This document shows positions 8,457 through 18,350 of a stretch of 64,000 bases of DNA, piece by piece. The stretch lies in NCBI RefSeq assembly GCF_042675705.1, contig NZ_JBHTJJ010000012.1; one strand, 5' to 3'. The number at the start of each line of letters is the position of its first letter. Position 1 is the first letter of the stretch. The position numbers and the translations under genes are program-made. The notes under the pieces are model-generated. The model made no database searches. It was not told the origin of the DNA and saw nothing but the letters and a program-made list of their open reading frames with translations. Source of the stretch: Ruegeria arenilitoris. GTDB lineage: Bacteria > Pseudomonadota > Alphaproteobacteria > Rhodobacterales > Rhodobacteraceae.

Positions 8457-9421
8457 GCGCTGACCCTCAGGCGCGGGTCGATAAAGGCGTAAAGGATATC
8501 GACCGCAAGATTGATGGTGACAAAGATGACCGAGATCATCATCAAGTATGCTGCCATGACAGGGATATCCACGAATTGGATTGCATTGATGAACAGAAGG
8601 CCCAGGCCCGGCCACTGAAACACTGTCTCGGTGATGATGGCAAAGGCGATGATGGCGCCCAGTTGCAGGCCGATAATGGTAATGACCGGGACCATAGTAT
8701 TCTTCAGCGCATGGCGGAAATTGATGGTCCGGTCACTCAGCCCACGGGCGCGGGCAAAGCGGATATAGTCTTGCCGGAGTACTTCCAGCATCTCGGAGCG
8801 CACCAGCCGCATGATGAGGGTCATCTGGTATAGACCCAATGTAATCGCGGGCAGGATCAGCGCCTTGAGGCCACTGCTTGTCAGCAAGCCGGTGCTCCAC
8901 CAACCCAGGTCTACGACTTCTCCGCGCCCAAAGCTGGGCAGCCAGCCAAGTTCGACCGAGAAGATGTAAATCAACAGGATTCCGATCAGGAATGTCGGCA
9001 GGGAAACCCCGATCAGAGAGGCTGACATGATGAAATTCGCTGCAAACCCGTCTCGCCGGATTGCGGTGAACACACCCAGCGCGATGCCCAAGACTATGGC
9101 AAACACGGCTGAGACCAGCGCCAGTTCCAACGTTGCCGGAGCGCGTTCGGCCAGGATTTCCGCGACCGGACGCCCTTGACGGAAGCTGACGCCGAAATTG
9201 CCCTGTACCGCTTCCTGCAGAAACTTCACATATTGCACCGGAAACGGCTGATCGAGCCCCAACTGCGCCCGCAGACGTTCCACATCTTCCATGGTCCGCT
9301 CTTGTCCCAGCATATTGTCGATCGGATCGCCGACAAAGCGGAACATGGAAAAGGCGACCAGGCCCACTACGAACAGAACCAGCGCCGACTGAGCCACACG
9401 CCTGATAATGTATGACAGCAT
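8453..9421 (-). CDS. peptide-type ABC importer permease, DppB/OppB-like
   Basis: A 322-residue inner-membrane protein with the typical N-terminus MLSYIIRRVAQSALVLF, about six transmembrane helices and the EAA motif YIRFARARGLSDRTINFRHA at about residues 218-237. It pairs with the DppC-like permease to form the channel. Its ATG follows the stop codon of the binding-protein gene without any gap (TAAATG), pointing to coupled translation. Confidence 0.93.
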   Translation of the reverse strand: MLSYIIRRVAQSALVLFVVGLVAFSMFRFVGDPIDNMLGQERTMEDVERLRAQLGLDQPFPVQYVKFLQEAVQGNFGVSFRQGRPVAEILAERAPATLELALVSAVFAIVLGIALGVFTAIRRDGFAANFIMSASLIGVSLPTFLIGILLIYIFSVELGWLPSFGRGEVVDLGWWSTGLLTSSGLKALILPAITLGLYQMTLIMRLVRSEMLEVLRQDYIRFARARGLSDRTINFRHALKNTMVPVITIIGLQLGAIIAFAIITETVFQWPGLGLLFINAIQFVDIPVMAAYLMMISVIFVTINLAVDILYAFIDPRLRVSA

Positions 9422-10975
9422 TTAGTTGACCGTTACCCAGCGCAGAAGGAAGAAGTTGTCGGGCCGTTGTGTCAGCTCGATATTGCTGCGCGCGCCCCAG
9501 ACCAACGGTTGAACGTATAGCGGTACATAGGCCACCTCGTCGTGCAGGATACCTGCCACCTCGTCCAGCATTGCCTGACGTGTGGGTTCGTCAATCTCGG
9601 ACTGGATCAGCGGCAGCAATTCATCCACGCGAGCGTTCGAATAGCCGCCAAAATTCCAGGAACCCAACTTCTTTTCCTCATTTGGGGTCGAAGCGAGGAA
9701 ACGCACGGGATGCTCGGCATCGAACGTGCCGGGTGACCAACCCAACAGATACATGTCAAAATTGTCTGCCCGCAGTTCGGGCCAGTAGTTCTGAACCGGC
9801 ATCGCATCGAGCGTCACGTTCAGCCCGGCCTGAGACAGCATGGCGGTGATCGCCTGGCAAACGGCTTCGTCGTTCAAGTAGCGATTGTTGGGGCACTTAA
9901 AGCTGATCTCGGCCCCCTCAGCGCCAGCCTCAGCCAGCAAAGCTTTGGCACCCTCGGGATCGTAGCCATAGGGATCCGCATTCGCAGCCGAATAGCCACG
10001 CATCGCAGGACTGACCAACTGGCTCGCCACCTCAGCATTGCCACGCATGATGGTTTGCAGGATAGCGGGAACGTTTACTGCCTTTGCCACCGCCTCGCGG
10101 ACGCGCACATCTCGGAACAGGTCCGAGCCACCCTGCCCGGCTTCGCTCGCGCCTTCCTGCTGATCAAAGCCCAACATGATCACGCGCGCTTCGACGCCCT
10201 GAATGACCTTCACATCCGGATTGCCTTGCAACCGAGCCACATCCTGAATTGGGACCGGGTTGATGAAGTCCACATCTCCAGACAACAAAGCCGCCAGAGC
10301 GGTCGCCGGATTTTGGATTGGCACCAGTTCAGCGCGGGTCAGGTTGTGTTCTGCTGTATCCCACCAGCCGTCAAACGGTTCCAGAACAGTGCGCAGGCCC
10401 GGCTCTCGCGCGGTGACTCGGAAAGCACCGGTGCCATTGGCGTTCAGGGTCGCATAGTTGCCCGATTCTTTGTCAGGCAGTGCTGCGTCGTTTGCCTCAG
10501 CCCAACCGCTATCCATGATCATCCAGTTGGCAATGCTGTCCGGGAAAATCGGGTTCGGCGCAGTGGTCATGACATCGACGGTGTAGTCGTCGACCTTCAC
10601 TATCTCGCTGACGGGCGCGAACCAGCTGCGGGTGTCCGAATTTTCGTCAGACGCCCGCTGGTACGAGAAGATCACGTCATCCGCATTGAATTCAGAACCA
10701 TCATGAAACGTTACGCCCTCGCGCAGTTTGAACCGCCATCCAGCTCCGTCCCCAATGGTCTCCCAACTGGTGGCCAGCGCCGGTTCAATGGTCATGTCCT
10801 TGCCCCGGCGCACAAGCCCTTCGTAGACATTGTTCAAGAAACCTAGAACCGGGGCAGAGTTGACAGCATGAGGATCCATTGTTTGCGGGTCCGTTGTAAC
10901 GGCAAACGTGAACTCTTCGCCTGCGACGGGCAAGGCAAGCGCGCAGAATAGCGCGGCAGTGGTCAGACGTTTCAT
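9422..10975 (-). CDS. peptide-type ABC importer substrate-binding protein (SBP family 5), second copy
   Basis: A 517-residue periplasmic protein with a signal peptide (MKRLTTAALFCALALPVAG) and the family-5 fold: FAVTTDPQTMDPH near the N-terminus, NNVYEGLVRRG, then FKLREGVTFHDGSEFNADDV. These proteins bind peptides, opines, glutathione or oligosaccharides; ligand specificity is not visible. ATG 10975 has GGGAG 7 nt upstream, better than the GTG at 10987. It is about as distant from the neighbouring SBP as usual for paralogues, so the importer may present two different ligands. Confidence 0.92.
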   Translation of the reverse strand: MKRLTTAALFCALALPVAGEEFTFAVTTDPQTMDPHAVNSAPVLGFLNNVYEGLVRRGKDMTIEPALATSWETIGDGAGWRFKLREGVTFHDGSEFNADDVIFSYQRASDENSDTRSWFAPVSEIVKVDDYTVDVMTTAPNPIFPDSIANWMIMDSGWAEANDAALPDKESGNYATLNANGTGAFRVTAREPGLRTVLEPFDGWWDTAEHNLTRAELVPIQNPATALAALLSGDVDFINPVPIQDVARLQGNPDVKVIQGVEARVIMLGFDQQEGASEAGQGGSDLFRDVRVREAVAKAVNVPAILQTIMRGNAEVASQLVSPAMRGYSAANADPYGYDPEGAKALLAEAGAEGAEISFKCPNNRYLNDEAVCQAITAMLSQAGLNVTLDAMPVQNYWPELRADNFDMYLLGWSPGTFDAEHPVRFLASTPNEEKKLGSWNFGGYSNARVDELLPLIQSEIDEPTRQAMLDEVAGILHDEVAYVPLYVQPLVWGARSNIELTQRPDNFFLLRWVTVN

Positions 10976-11030
10976 GATAGCTCCCACTCTTTGGTGGCGG
11001 GCCCCGCATCCCGAGGCCCGGCCACGTTTC

Positions 11031-12605
11031 TTAGTTCAGGCCAAAATGCTTGACCATAGGCTGATCTTCAGGATCAACGTTGATGTCCAGGTTTTCAGCC
11101 ATACCCCAGTTCAACACTTGATGGTGGATCGGAATATACAGCTGTTCATCCTGCACCACGCGCCAGATCTCGGCGATCGCTTGATCTCGCGCGACGAGAT
11201 CCGTGTTCGAGGCCAGCGACTTGATCTTGGCATCCAACTCATCATTGTCATACCCGGTGCCGTTCCATGTTCCAATGTCGCTTTCACGGCCGTGGACCAG
11301 GAAGTTGAAGATGTATTCCGAGTCATACGTCGGAACGCCCCAGCCCAACATGTAGAAATCGGTCTTTCCGTCCGTGATCAGCGGGAAATGCTGTGCTTTC
11401 GGTTTGGCATCCAGATTCACAGTGATGCCAATCTGACCCAGCATCCCGACAGCGGCCTGACAGATCCCTTCGTCATTGATGTACCGGTCGTTGGGACAAT
11501 CCAGCCGGATTGAGAAACCGTCCGGATATCCCGCTTCGGCCAAAAGCGCCTTTGCACCTTCAACGTCCGTTCCGCTTTCACTGTCCATCTCGGCAGTCCA
11601 GCCGTTCACGAACGGCGGGGCGATCATCCCGGCAGGTTGCGACTGACCGCGCATGACCACCTGTTGGATGGCATCTCGATTGATCGCTTTGGACATGGCC
11701 CGACGAACACGGACGTCAGCAAGAGGGTTCTTGCCATCGACGTTATCCGCCTCGATGTCGTCCGCGCCCTGGTTCATACCAAAGAAGATTACCCGGTTTT
11801 GCGGCGCTTGTTTGACGACCAAACCGTCGACGGCATTCACCCGGTCCAGGTCCTGCACCGGCATATCCTGAAGGAAGTTCACCTCGCCCGACAACATCGC
11901 CGCAACGCGGGTCGCGTCATTCTGGATCGGTGTATAGATGATTTCGCTGATCGCCATCGGGAACTGATCACGACCCCAATAATCCTCGTTCCGCTCCATC
12001 ACCGTTTTGACGTCCGGTTCGCGGCTGACCAGTTTGTAGGGGCCGGTTCCATTCACATTGACGGTCGCAAAGGTGATCTCACCGCCTTCAAAATCCTGAA
12101 CGTTGACCGCGTTATTCGCCTCGGTCCAGCCTTTGTCCATGATGAACAGGTCGGTGAGGTTCGCAGGCAGAATGGGGTTCGGACCGTCCGTCTCGATCTC
12201 GATCGTGTGGTCGTCGACAGCGCGTACCTCGACAATCGAATTGATCAGTTCTTTCATGTCCGAGTTCGGCTGCTTCGCACGGTTAATGCTGAACACCACG
12301 TCTTCTGCGGTGAAATCGGCGCCGTCATGGAATTTCACGCCCTGACGCAGGTTGAACACCCAGACATTCGGATCGCTCTCGCTGGGGGCCCAATCAGTCG
12401 CAAGCGCAGGCTCAAAAGCACCGCTCGTATCGCGAATGATCAGAGGTTCATACATCTGGTGGCGCACGGTATGCGTTGGCCCCTCGTTCTGCGAATGCGG
12501 GTCAAGCGTCAGCGCATCCCCCGAGCGCGCCCAACGCAGAGTTTCGGCACTGGCCAAAGACGTCGTCGTCATCAACAGCGTCAGTACGAGTATTGGATTT
12601 TTCAT
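11031..12605 (-). CDS. peptide-type ABC importer substrate-binding protein (SBP family 5), first copy
   Basis: A 524-residue periplasmic protein with signal peptide ending ...TTTSLASA and family-5 landmarks: LRWARSGDALTLDPHSQNE, VFNLRQGVKFHDGADFTAED, and VNVNGTGPYKLVSREPD. It heads a minus-strand operon (SBP, SBP, DppB, DppC, fused ATPase) with gaps of 55, 0, -4 and -4 nt. The promoter must lie in 12606-12900. The ligand is unknown; the family includes dipeptide, nickel, glutathione and opine binders. Confidence 0.92.
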   Translation of the reverse strand: MKNPILVLTLLMTTTSLASAETLRWARSGDALTLDPHSQNEGPTHTVRHQMYEPLIIRDTSGAFEPALATDWAPSESDPNVWVFNLRQGVKFHDGADFTAEDVVFSINRAKQPNSDMKELINSIVEVRAVDDHTIEIETDGPNPILPANLTDLFIMDKGWTEANNAVNVQDFEGGEITFATVNVNGTGPYKLVSREPDVKTVMERNEDYWGRDQFPMAISEIIYTPIQNDATRVAAMLSGEVNFLQDMPVQDLDRVNAVDGLVVKQAPQNRVIFFGMNQGADDIEADNVDGKNPLADVRVRRAMSKAINRDAIQQVVMRGQSQPAGMIAPPFVNGWTAEMDSESGTDVEGAKALLAEAGYPDGFSIRLDCPNDRYINDEGICQAAVGMLGQIGITVNLDAKPKAQHFPLITDGKTDFYMLGWGVPTYDSEYIFNFLVHGRESDIGTWNGTGYDNDELDAKIKSLASNTDLVARDQAIAEIWRVVQDEQLYIPIHHQVLNWGMAENLDINVDPEDQPMVKHFGLN

Positions 12606-12910
12606 TATTTTCTCCCATATTGCAGTCGTTTAACCGCATTGAATTCACGATACTGTGTCGCAAATTTCTGTTAACGTTATGGTTGCGGATAGCATACCAA
12701 CTGCGAATGCATGTCAATCTTTCAACTCGGTATTGATTTGCTAAACACAAGCGACACGGGACTTCCGGAAGACAGCCACTCTCCCAAAAAACACCGCATC
12801 AAGTGTCTATTACTCAGACGAGACGAACACAAACCGCAATAATCAAGCAGAGGTGGTTCTACTCTTTTGACCAGTTTGCAGCCTAGATTAAGGTGGATCT
12901 TGGTTTCGTT
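12606..12910. other. upstream region of the ABC operon; promoter expected, no gene
   Basis: About 300 AT-richer bases between the first binding-protein gene and the IS3 fragment. It must carry the operon promoter. I see no strong palindrome or riboswitch-like fold, and no frame with a ribosome site. Confidence 0.4.
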
Positions 12911-13140
12911 TCAGGTTGCCATTTTCTTGGGTTCAGGTTTGGTCACATAAGCCTCGTTCGGGGTCAAGATGCCGTGGGTCGAGTGGGGCCGATCAGCGTT
13001 TGAATAGTCGATCCAGCGCCCGCTTCGCTCCCGTGCCTCTGAGCCGGTCTCAAACGCGTTCAGGAAAACGCATTCGTATTTCAGCGACCGCCACAGCCGT
13101 TCGATCATCCGGTTGTCGACCCAGCTCCGGCGCAGAGCTT
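12911..13140 (-). pseudogene. IS3-family transposase OrfB, C-terminal fragment
   Basis: In-frame minus-strand sequence reads RRSWVDNRMIERLWRSLKYE and later WIDYSNADRPHSTHGILTP, which is the last third of an IS3-type DDE transposase, including the final catalytic Glu of ERLWRSLKYE. The first two catalytic Asp residues and orfA are absent upstream (beyond 13140 the similarity stops), so this is a dead remnant. The sequence differs from the IS3 element at the left edge and belongs to another subgroup. Confidence 0.8.
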
Positions 13141-13461
13141 CCCTGTTACCGTGAAAAAGTTTCCCGGTTCCACAGTTTAGGGAGTTTTGGGGCGTAAATT
13201 ATTGATATCATAACATTACCACAAAGGCGCAATCAGGAATTTCCGCCAAAGATGCCGAAATTCACTGTAAACTCCCAGCAATCAGGGAAAACCCGCGCAA
13301 AGCAACCCCGCGAAAATACGGAACCGAGACTGGCGTCAGAACCGTGCCATAGTTGTACTTTTTGGAATCTTCTCTGATCGAGGCAGAGCGGCACAGCCCA
13401 CGGCAATACACACAGAAACCCGTGCCGAAAAAATCAGTGGAGAAAGGCGGGAGTGAGTGGC
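13141..13461. other. AT-richer junk between two IS remnants
   Basis: About 320 bases between the IS3 fragment and the IS6 element. Several short purine/pyrimidine blocks such as AGGGAGTTTTGGGG, TCAGGAATTTCC and CAGGGAAAACCC recur, suggesting the end of an older mobile element. No gene with a ribosome site. Confidence 0.35.
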
Positions 13462-14279
13462 GGTGCTGTCAGACAGATTCTAACCAGTCTCAGTTTCCCA
13501 ATAACCACGGGAACTTAGGCGGAACAGAGCTTACGCCACTCGGCGAGAGCGGCGTTGCGGATCAGCTTGAAGTTTTCGCGGGTGTAGAGGTGGCGCTCCT
13601 GGTTGAAATGGTTGTAAACGGAGGAATGAACGGCGGCGAACTTCTGCAAACTTCGCATGCGCCGGAAGCGCTGCATGGCCCGTTCTCTTCGTCGGAATGG
13701 CAGGTGCGAATTCTCAACCCGATTGTTCAACCAACGGCCTGTATGCTGCAGATCGGCCGCTCCAACCTCCCGCAACGCCGCACCGTACGAAGGGAGGCGG
13801 TCCGTCACCAGAACTTCCGGCCGACCGTAGCGCCGCATCAATTTTCTGAGGAATTTCAGAGCGGCTCGCTTGTTTCGACGTTTCGTGACCACGGCTTCCA
13901 GAACTTCGCCTTCGTGATCAACAGCGCGCCACATGTAGTGACGTTCGCCGTTGATCTTCACGAAAACCTCGTCGACATGCCACTGCCATTGCCGCCCGGA
14001 TCGCAGTCTTTCCGCCCGCCGACGCCGGATTTCTGACGCGAACATCGGACCAAATCTGTTCCACCAGAAACGGATCGTCTCGTGACTTACATCAATACCG
14101 CGCTCGTGCAGCAGATCTTCGACATTCCGCAGCGACAAAGGGAAACGAACGTACATCATGACCGCCAAGCGGATAATTTCCGGGCTGCTATGAAAGTATT
14201 TGAATGGATCACACTTGGGCATGGCCAGAGGCTACGAAACCGCCCTGCCCGCCTCAACCAAATTCCTTCTGACAACACC
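13462..14279 (-). mobile_element. IS6-family insertion sequence, complete, 818 bp
   Basis: Bounded by imperfect inverted repeats: GGTGCTGTCAGACAG at 13462 and, inverted, GGTGTTGTCAGAAGG ending at 14279 (12 of 15 identical). One transposase gene fills the element. The flanking 8-mers (tgagtggc and attgagaa) are not duplicates, as expected after IS6-mediated replicon fusion or deletion. It is the most divergent of the four related copies in the window. Confidence 0.85.
13515..14222 (-). CDS. IS6-family DDE transposase
   Basis: A 235-residue transposase. The N-terminus (YFHSSPEIIRLAVMMYVRFP) and helix-turn-helix precede a DDE domain with first Asp in WHVDEVFVKINGERHY, second Asp in VLVTDRLPSYGAAL, and Glu in NNRVENSHLPFRRRER. 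All three catalytic residues are present and the frame is intact, so the element may be mobile. It shares perhaps three quarters of its residues with the three closely similar IS6 copies downstream (estimated by eye). Confidence 0.92.
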   Translation of the reverse strand: MPKCDPFKYFHSSPEIIRLAVMMYVRFPLSLRNVEDLLHERGIDVSHETIRFWWNRFGPMFASEIRRRRAERLRSGRQWQWHVDEVFVKINGERHYMWRAVDHEGEVLEAVVTKRRNKRAALKFLRKLMRRYGRPEVLVTDRLPSYGAALREVGAADLQHTGRWLNNRVENSHLPFRRRERAMQRFRRMRSLQKFAAVHSSVYNHFNQERHLYTRENFKLIRNAALAEWRKLCSA

Positions 14280-14517
14280 ATTGAGAATATGCAAGAAATT
14301 CTCGTTCCAATACAATACCCTCCAATCGAATGGGCAAACTGTGTAAAGATCAGATTCTTGTCAAGTTGGGCTGTGCTCCATTATTGTTCCTCATAACGCC
14401 CAAATATGCACGCTCGGTCCAGTTGGGCCTACATGCCCACAGCAAGTCCCGTGCCGTTGCTCTTTGGCTTACACGGAGTGCACAGTCAGCAAGGCTCCGC
14501 GGACTGGCGAGGAAATG

Positions 14518-15003
14518 ATGAAACATCTGGTGATTGGCTTAGTATGGGTCGCCCTTTCGGGAAATTGGGCAGAAGCTCAGGTCTCCGAATGGGGCACGAG
14601 CGGCGACTGGCATGTTCGCATAGACGCAGCGGTCGGAAACGGTTGCTACATCGAGAAGGATTTCGAAAGTGGCATCCGGCTTGCCTTCGGCTACCTGCCA
14701 GACCTCGAGGGCGGGTTCATTTCCGCGTTCAGCGCCGATTGGTTGGAAAGGCCGTTAGACGAGACGGGTAACGTGAAGTTCTTTACCTCCGAAGAGAAAT
14801 TCGCCGGGGAAGTGGAAATGATGGTCCGAGACGGAATGCCCGGCGGCAGGGCCTTTTTTAACAACCCGGCATTTGCCCTAGAAATCGCCAAGCGCAGGTC
14901 TCTGCGCGTGTTGGGACCCGAGGGCGGGGAATTCGAAGTGGACCTGACCGGATCGGCGCGGGCCATCGCCGAGATGGAGCGTTGCCAAGCCGCACAAGGT
15001 TGA
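14518..15003 (+). CDS. secreted protein of unknown function
   Basis: A 161-residue protein with a signal peptide (MKHLVIGLVWVALSGNWAEA, cleavage before QVSEW). The mature part contains GDWHVRIDAAVGNGCYIEKD and a single late cysteine (MERCQ), so one disulfide with the early Cys is possible. Similar small secreted proteins are common in Rhodobacteraceae, but I recognise no function. GAGGA lies 4 nt before ATG 14518; the ATG three bases earlier is an alternative. It converges on the AsmA gene with only 2 bp between stop codons. Confidence 0.7.
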   Translation: MKHLVIGLVWVALSGNWAEAQVSEWGTSGDWHVRIDAAVGNGCYIEKDFESGIRLAFGYLPDLEGGFISAFSADWLERPLDETGNVKFFTSEEKFAGEVEMMVRDGMPGGRAFFNNPAFALEIAKRRSLRVLGPEGGEFEVDLTGSARAIAEMERCQAAQG

Positions 15004-15005
15004 AG

Positions 15006-17867
15006 TCAATGCGGGCCCGTGCGTAGAGCAGGATCGGGCGCGGCTCGAATCTGGGCTACATCCGCAATGCAAGGCACGCGAGAGTCCGGCATGGTAATGG
15101 GTTCGGTTGCTCGCCGTTTGTTGCGCTGGACCAACTTCACAATTGGCTTGGAAAGTTGCCCGCTGATCTCGAAGGGCCAGGCGCTGCGTGCCAACGGACG
15201 ACCGAGAGGGCGCGGCTCAGCCCGCAGGTCGATCGTGTCTTTCAGGTAATCGAGATCGCCTTTGGCAACCACTTGCACGCGGGCAGTCTCCAGTACAGCG
15301 TCGTTTATCGTGACTCGCCCGCTGTCAAAACGCAGCGGCGCACGTATGCAAGAGATCGGCGAAAACCCTGCACGGCGATCCGCAGAAAAAAGCCACGGTA
15401 GAACGCCCAACCCAGCGAGATCGATCAGGGTCGTGGAAACCTGCCCGGGCCCCATCTCAATCTCGGCGCTACCAGTAAGGCTGCTGGCAAAGTCCTGCGG
15501 TTCGGGAAAGCGCGCGGCAAGGTCAAACCGGCCGGTCAATGTACCTGTTGCATGCACTTTCCCGCCCAGACCATTGGTCAGCCGGCCCACGTCCCAGCCC
15601 CCTGTACTGCCGGACAATTCAATCCAGTCCGGACGGTTGAGAGCGTCTACCGTTGCAAAGAACGAAGCAAAACCGCCGCCGTAATCGACCCTGAGCGGGC
15701 CAAGCCATGCGCGTCCGTTTTGGGCCGTGAATGCACTGGCCATGTGCGAGATACCTTCCTGCCCGATGATCTTGTCGAATGTGATGTCGATCTCGGCGTC
15801 AAGGACTCGCAAGAGTTCCGCAGGATTCTTCAGAGCAGCGAGGCTCAAATCTCCCGCATCATCACCCAACACCAGCGGCTGAAAGTCCGACAGGTCTTCA
15901 ACGGCGGGCGCGGGGGACGGAAGGACGAGCGGCTGGAAATCCGACAGATCCTCTTCCCTCAGTTCCGGCTCGGCTGCGGGCAACACCAGCGGCTGAAAGC
16001 CCGACAAATCCTCGCTAGCGGTGGGGTCGACGTGTTCTTTCAACTGCACTGACCGCATCTCCAGATAAACACCGGGCTCGCGGGATACTTCCCGCACGGT
16101 ACGGATCGCGTTCTGCAAATCACGAAGATACACCGCCTTGCTATTTATGGAGCCGCGCAATACCGGCGCGCCGGCGATGATGTTCAGATCGCCCATCAAG
16201 GAGATACGGGTTTCGCCAGTGCTCACTTCACCGCTGGCTTCAATCCCCTTGCTATGGCGGACCAGATCGAGGGCGACCCCGGCAGCGCCAGTATCCACGG
16301 GGGTGAGTTGCAGCGCTTCCAGAAAAGAGGCCCCGTCAGGCGCGGATAGCGCGACGGAAAGGCTTGTATCCTTAAGGGGAAACAAGCTTTCCGAGCGTAG
16401 CGAGAGGTATCCGTCCCACAGATCGCTGTCGCGTTCCTCTATTTCAAAGTCCTCCAAAACGGTCCGCCCGTCTACTTCGGTTATGTACACATGCCCAAGC
16501 AAGCGACCGAATTCATGAACGCGCTCGGGGCGCAAGGTGCGCAGGACCTGCGCGGCAGGCAGGTCGAGATCGCCTTTTACATCATATCCGCGCAGATTTA
16601 GCAGATCGTCCATGTGCCCCGCAGCGGAGAAAAACGGCTTGTCCAGCGGTCCGAGCGCAAAGGACACGTCACGTAGCGCCAACTTGCCGTCTGGCGTTCG
16701 CTTTATGTCGCCGACGCGGAAAGGACCGATATCGCTGAGATGTTCCGAAAAGGCGTTAGTCGCAAGGTTGAAATCCTCGATGGACAGCAGCTTGTCCGCG
16801 CCAACCAGACGCATTCCGAGAGCTTCGGGTCTAATGTCGCGGAGAAAGATCGCCGGCGCGGTGAGGGTTTTCTCGCCAAGAAGATCAACATCGAGTTTCA
16901 GATCGAATTCCGGCGGCTCGCCAACTTTGCGAAGAAAGCCGGCGAGTTTTACGCTTTGACCTTTTTCAAGCGTCAATAGTGTTTCGATTTCCTCGAAGTC
17001 GTACAAGCCGTGCCGACGTAAAAACCGCGCCTCGAGCCGCCCGGAGCCATGTACCTCGCCGCGTAGCGAAAGCGCCTGCAATACTGCGTTGAGGTCCTCG
17101 GTCTTGATCTCAAGCCTGCTGTCGAACCCAAGTGGGCCCAGTGATGGATCGGAATGTCCCCTCATGCTGAGATCCGTCACGCCGATACGGCTGGTGACCG
17201 AAAATGCTTCATCTTCAGGGAAAACGCCATGCAATGTCACATGCTCATCGTTTAACTTTCCGTCGAACACGAGCGCCACCTCACGCTCACCGGCTACCGC
17301 TTTCTGATCAACTCGGAAGGTATCAAGAACGAAATCGAAGACGAACCCGGTTTGGCGATTTTCTACCGCCACCTTCATGTCGGAAAAATGGATGTCACGC
17401 GTGCTCATGAAGCGGATGAGCGCCGGGCTTGCGTCCGACGATGACATGCCGCGCTTTTGGTCAATCGATTTCTGCGCCGTTCGCCAACTCGTCCTGTCGT
17501 CTTCAAGGCGGAGCAGTTCCATGCGCAGACCGTTTGCCTCGATCATTGGGAGCTGCGTCCATCCCGCCGCCCCCGTCCACGGAGCAAGGTGCAACCGTGC
17601 CGTCTCCAGTGTCAGAAGCTCAGTACCCGGCATAGCCTCTGAAGGTAGCCGCAGCCCGGTGGCTTCGAGCGAGAAGGAGGGGAAAAAATCAAGGTCAACG
17701 TTTCCCTCCACCAATACCGTCTGACCAAGCAAATCTGTCAGAAAATCAGCAGTAAGCGCATTGCGCCACGAACGGAAGCTGCTGCTCTCCAGCACAAATG
17801 CGAGACTTGCGACGAACCCTGCAAGAAAGACTGCGCTTAAACGGATAAGTCGACGATTTATTCTCAT
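15006..17867 (-). CDS. AsmA-family protein with a threefold internal repeat
   Basis: A 953-residue protein anchored by an N-terminal membrane helix (about 8-27, RLSAVFLAGFVASLAFVL) with a long periplasmic beta-rich body. AsmA-type proteins are thought to bridge inner and outer membranes and to influence phospholipid transport and outer-membrane assembly. The AsmA signature is seen in the N-terminal 120 residues (VEGNVDLDFFPSFSLEATGL) and in the C-terminal ASSLTGSAEIEMGPGQVS region (about 790-810). Between them, residues about 618-665 hold three copies of DLS(G/D)FQPLVL separated by short acidic/proline linkers. The length is within the family's range. The gene stands alone. Confidence 0.85.
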   Translation of the reverse strand: MRINRRLIRLSAVFLAGFVASLAFVLESSSFRSWRNALTADFLTDLLGQTVLVEGNVDLDFFPSFSLEATGLRLPSEAMPGTELLTLETARLHLAPWTGAAGWTQLPMIEANGLRMELLRLEDDRTSWRTAQKSIDQKRGMSSSDASPALIRFMSTRDIHFSDMKVAVENRQTGFVFDFVLDTFRVDQKAVAGEREVALVFDGKLNDEHVTLHGVFPEDEAFSVTSRIGVTDLSMRGHSDPSLGPLGFDSRLEIKTEDLNAVLQALSLRGEVHGSGRLEARFLRRHGLYDFEEIETLLTLEKGQSVKLAGFLRKVGEPPEFDLKLDVDLLGEKTLTAPAIFLRDIRPEALGMRLVGADKLLSIEDFNLATNAFSEHLSDIGPFRVGDIKRTPDGKLALRDVSFALGPLDKPFFSAAGHMDDLLNLRGYDVKGDLDLPAAQVLRTLRPERVHEFGRLLGHVYITEVDGRTVLEDFEIEERDSDLWDGYLSLRSESLFPLKDTSLSVALSAPDGASFLEALQLTPVDTGAAGVALDLVRHSKGIEASGEVSTGETRISLMGDLNIIAGAPVLRGSINSKAVYLRDLQNAIRTVREVSREPGVYLEMRSVQLKEHVDPTASEDLSGFQPLVLPAAEPELREEDLSDFQPLVLPSPAPAVEDLSDFQPLVLGDDAGDLSLAALKNPAELLRVLDAEIDITFDKIIGQEGISHMASAFTAQNGRAWLGPLRVDYGGGFASFFATVDALNRPDWIELSGSTGGWDVGRLTNGLGGKVHATGTLTGRFDLAARFPEPQDFASSLTGSAEIEMGPGQVSTTLIDLAGLGVLPWLFSADRRAGFSPISCIRAPLRFDSGRVTINDAVLETARVQVVAKGDLDYLKDTIDLRAEPRPLGRPLARSAWPFEISGQLSKPIVKLVQRNKRRATEPITMPDSRVPCIADVAQIRAAPDPALRTGPH
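15871..16013 (-). repeat. three coding repeats of about 29 bp within the AsmA gene
   Basis: Three units encoding EDLSxFQPLVL lie at about 15871-15899, 15925-15953 and 15983-16013. The unit is conserved at protein level (one G/D change) while synonymous positions differ, and spacers PAAEPELRE and PSPAPAV are unrelated, so this is an old, selected protein repeat rather than recent slippage. Confidence 0.85.
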
Positions 17868-18350
17868 GGCTCAAGGGGGTTCAATCTGCAAAAGCGACTT
17901 GTTTTCTCATACGAATTTCAGCTTATTCCGGCTCCGTTCATTTGTATAGCGGTGTCGGTCTATGTAGATCTTCATCTATCACTCTTCGTTGGATTGGTTT
18001 AAAGCTGCGCATGAGCTTTCGCACGCCTTCGGGCATTGCAGGTTGAAATTGACCTCGACCGTTGCGCTGCCTCGTTCGGCGAAATCGGGGCAGTGGCATT
18101 TGAACGTGTTTGTGCGTACTGACGGGCCTTCAGTCTGGCTGTTTCCGCAGCGGTCACCGCTTCGGTCCCACGAAAAAAGCAGTCCCAGTCTAGCGACTGC
18201 CGAAGCGCTCGGATTTTTGTCCGGGACTGAGCATCTGATCGAGAAAATTTCGTGTGCTTTCACGATAACATGAGTGGAAAGCGGTCCTGCTATTGTTAAC
18301 TTGGACTCGACGGCACAGCCCGGCGCTCTTGCCGACGTTGTGCCGGATTT
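17868..18350. other. intergenic, no convincing gene
   Basis: About 480 bases between the AsmA gene and the zinc operon. Frames at 17989-18273 (plus) and 17979-18392 (minus) are open but have unusual composition, no ribosome site and no known domain. It may be decayed sequence; the two promoters must lie near its ends. Confidence 0.35.
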
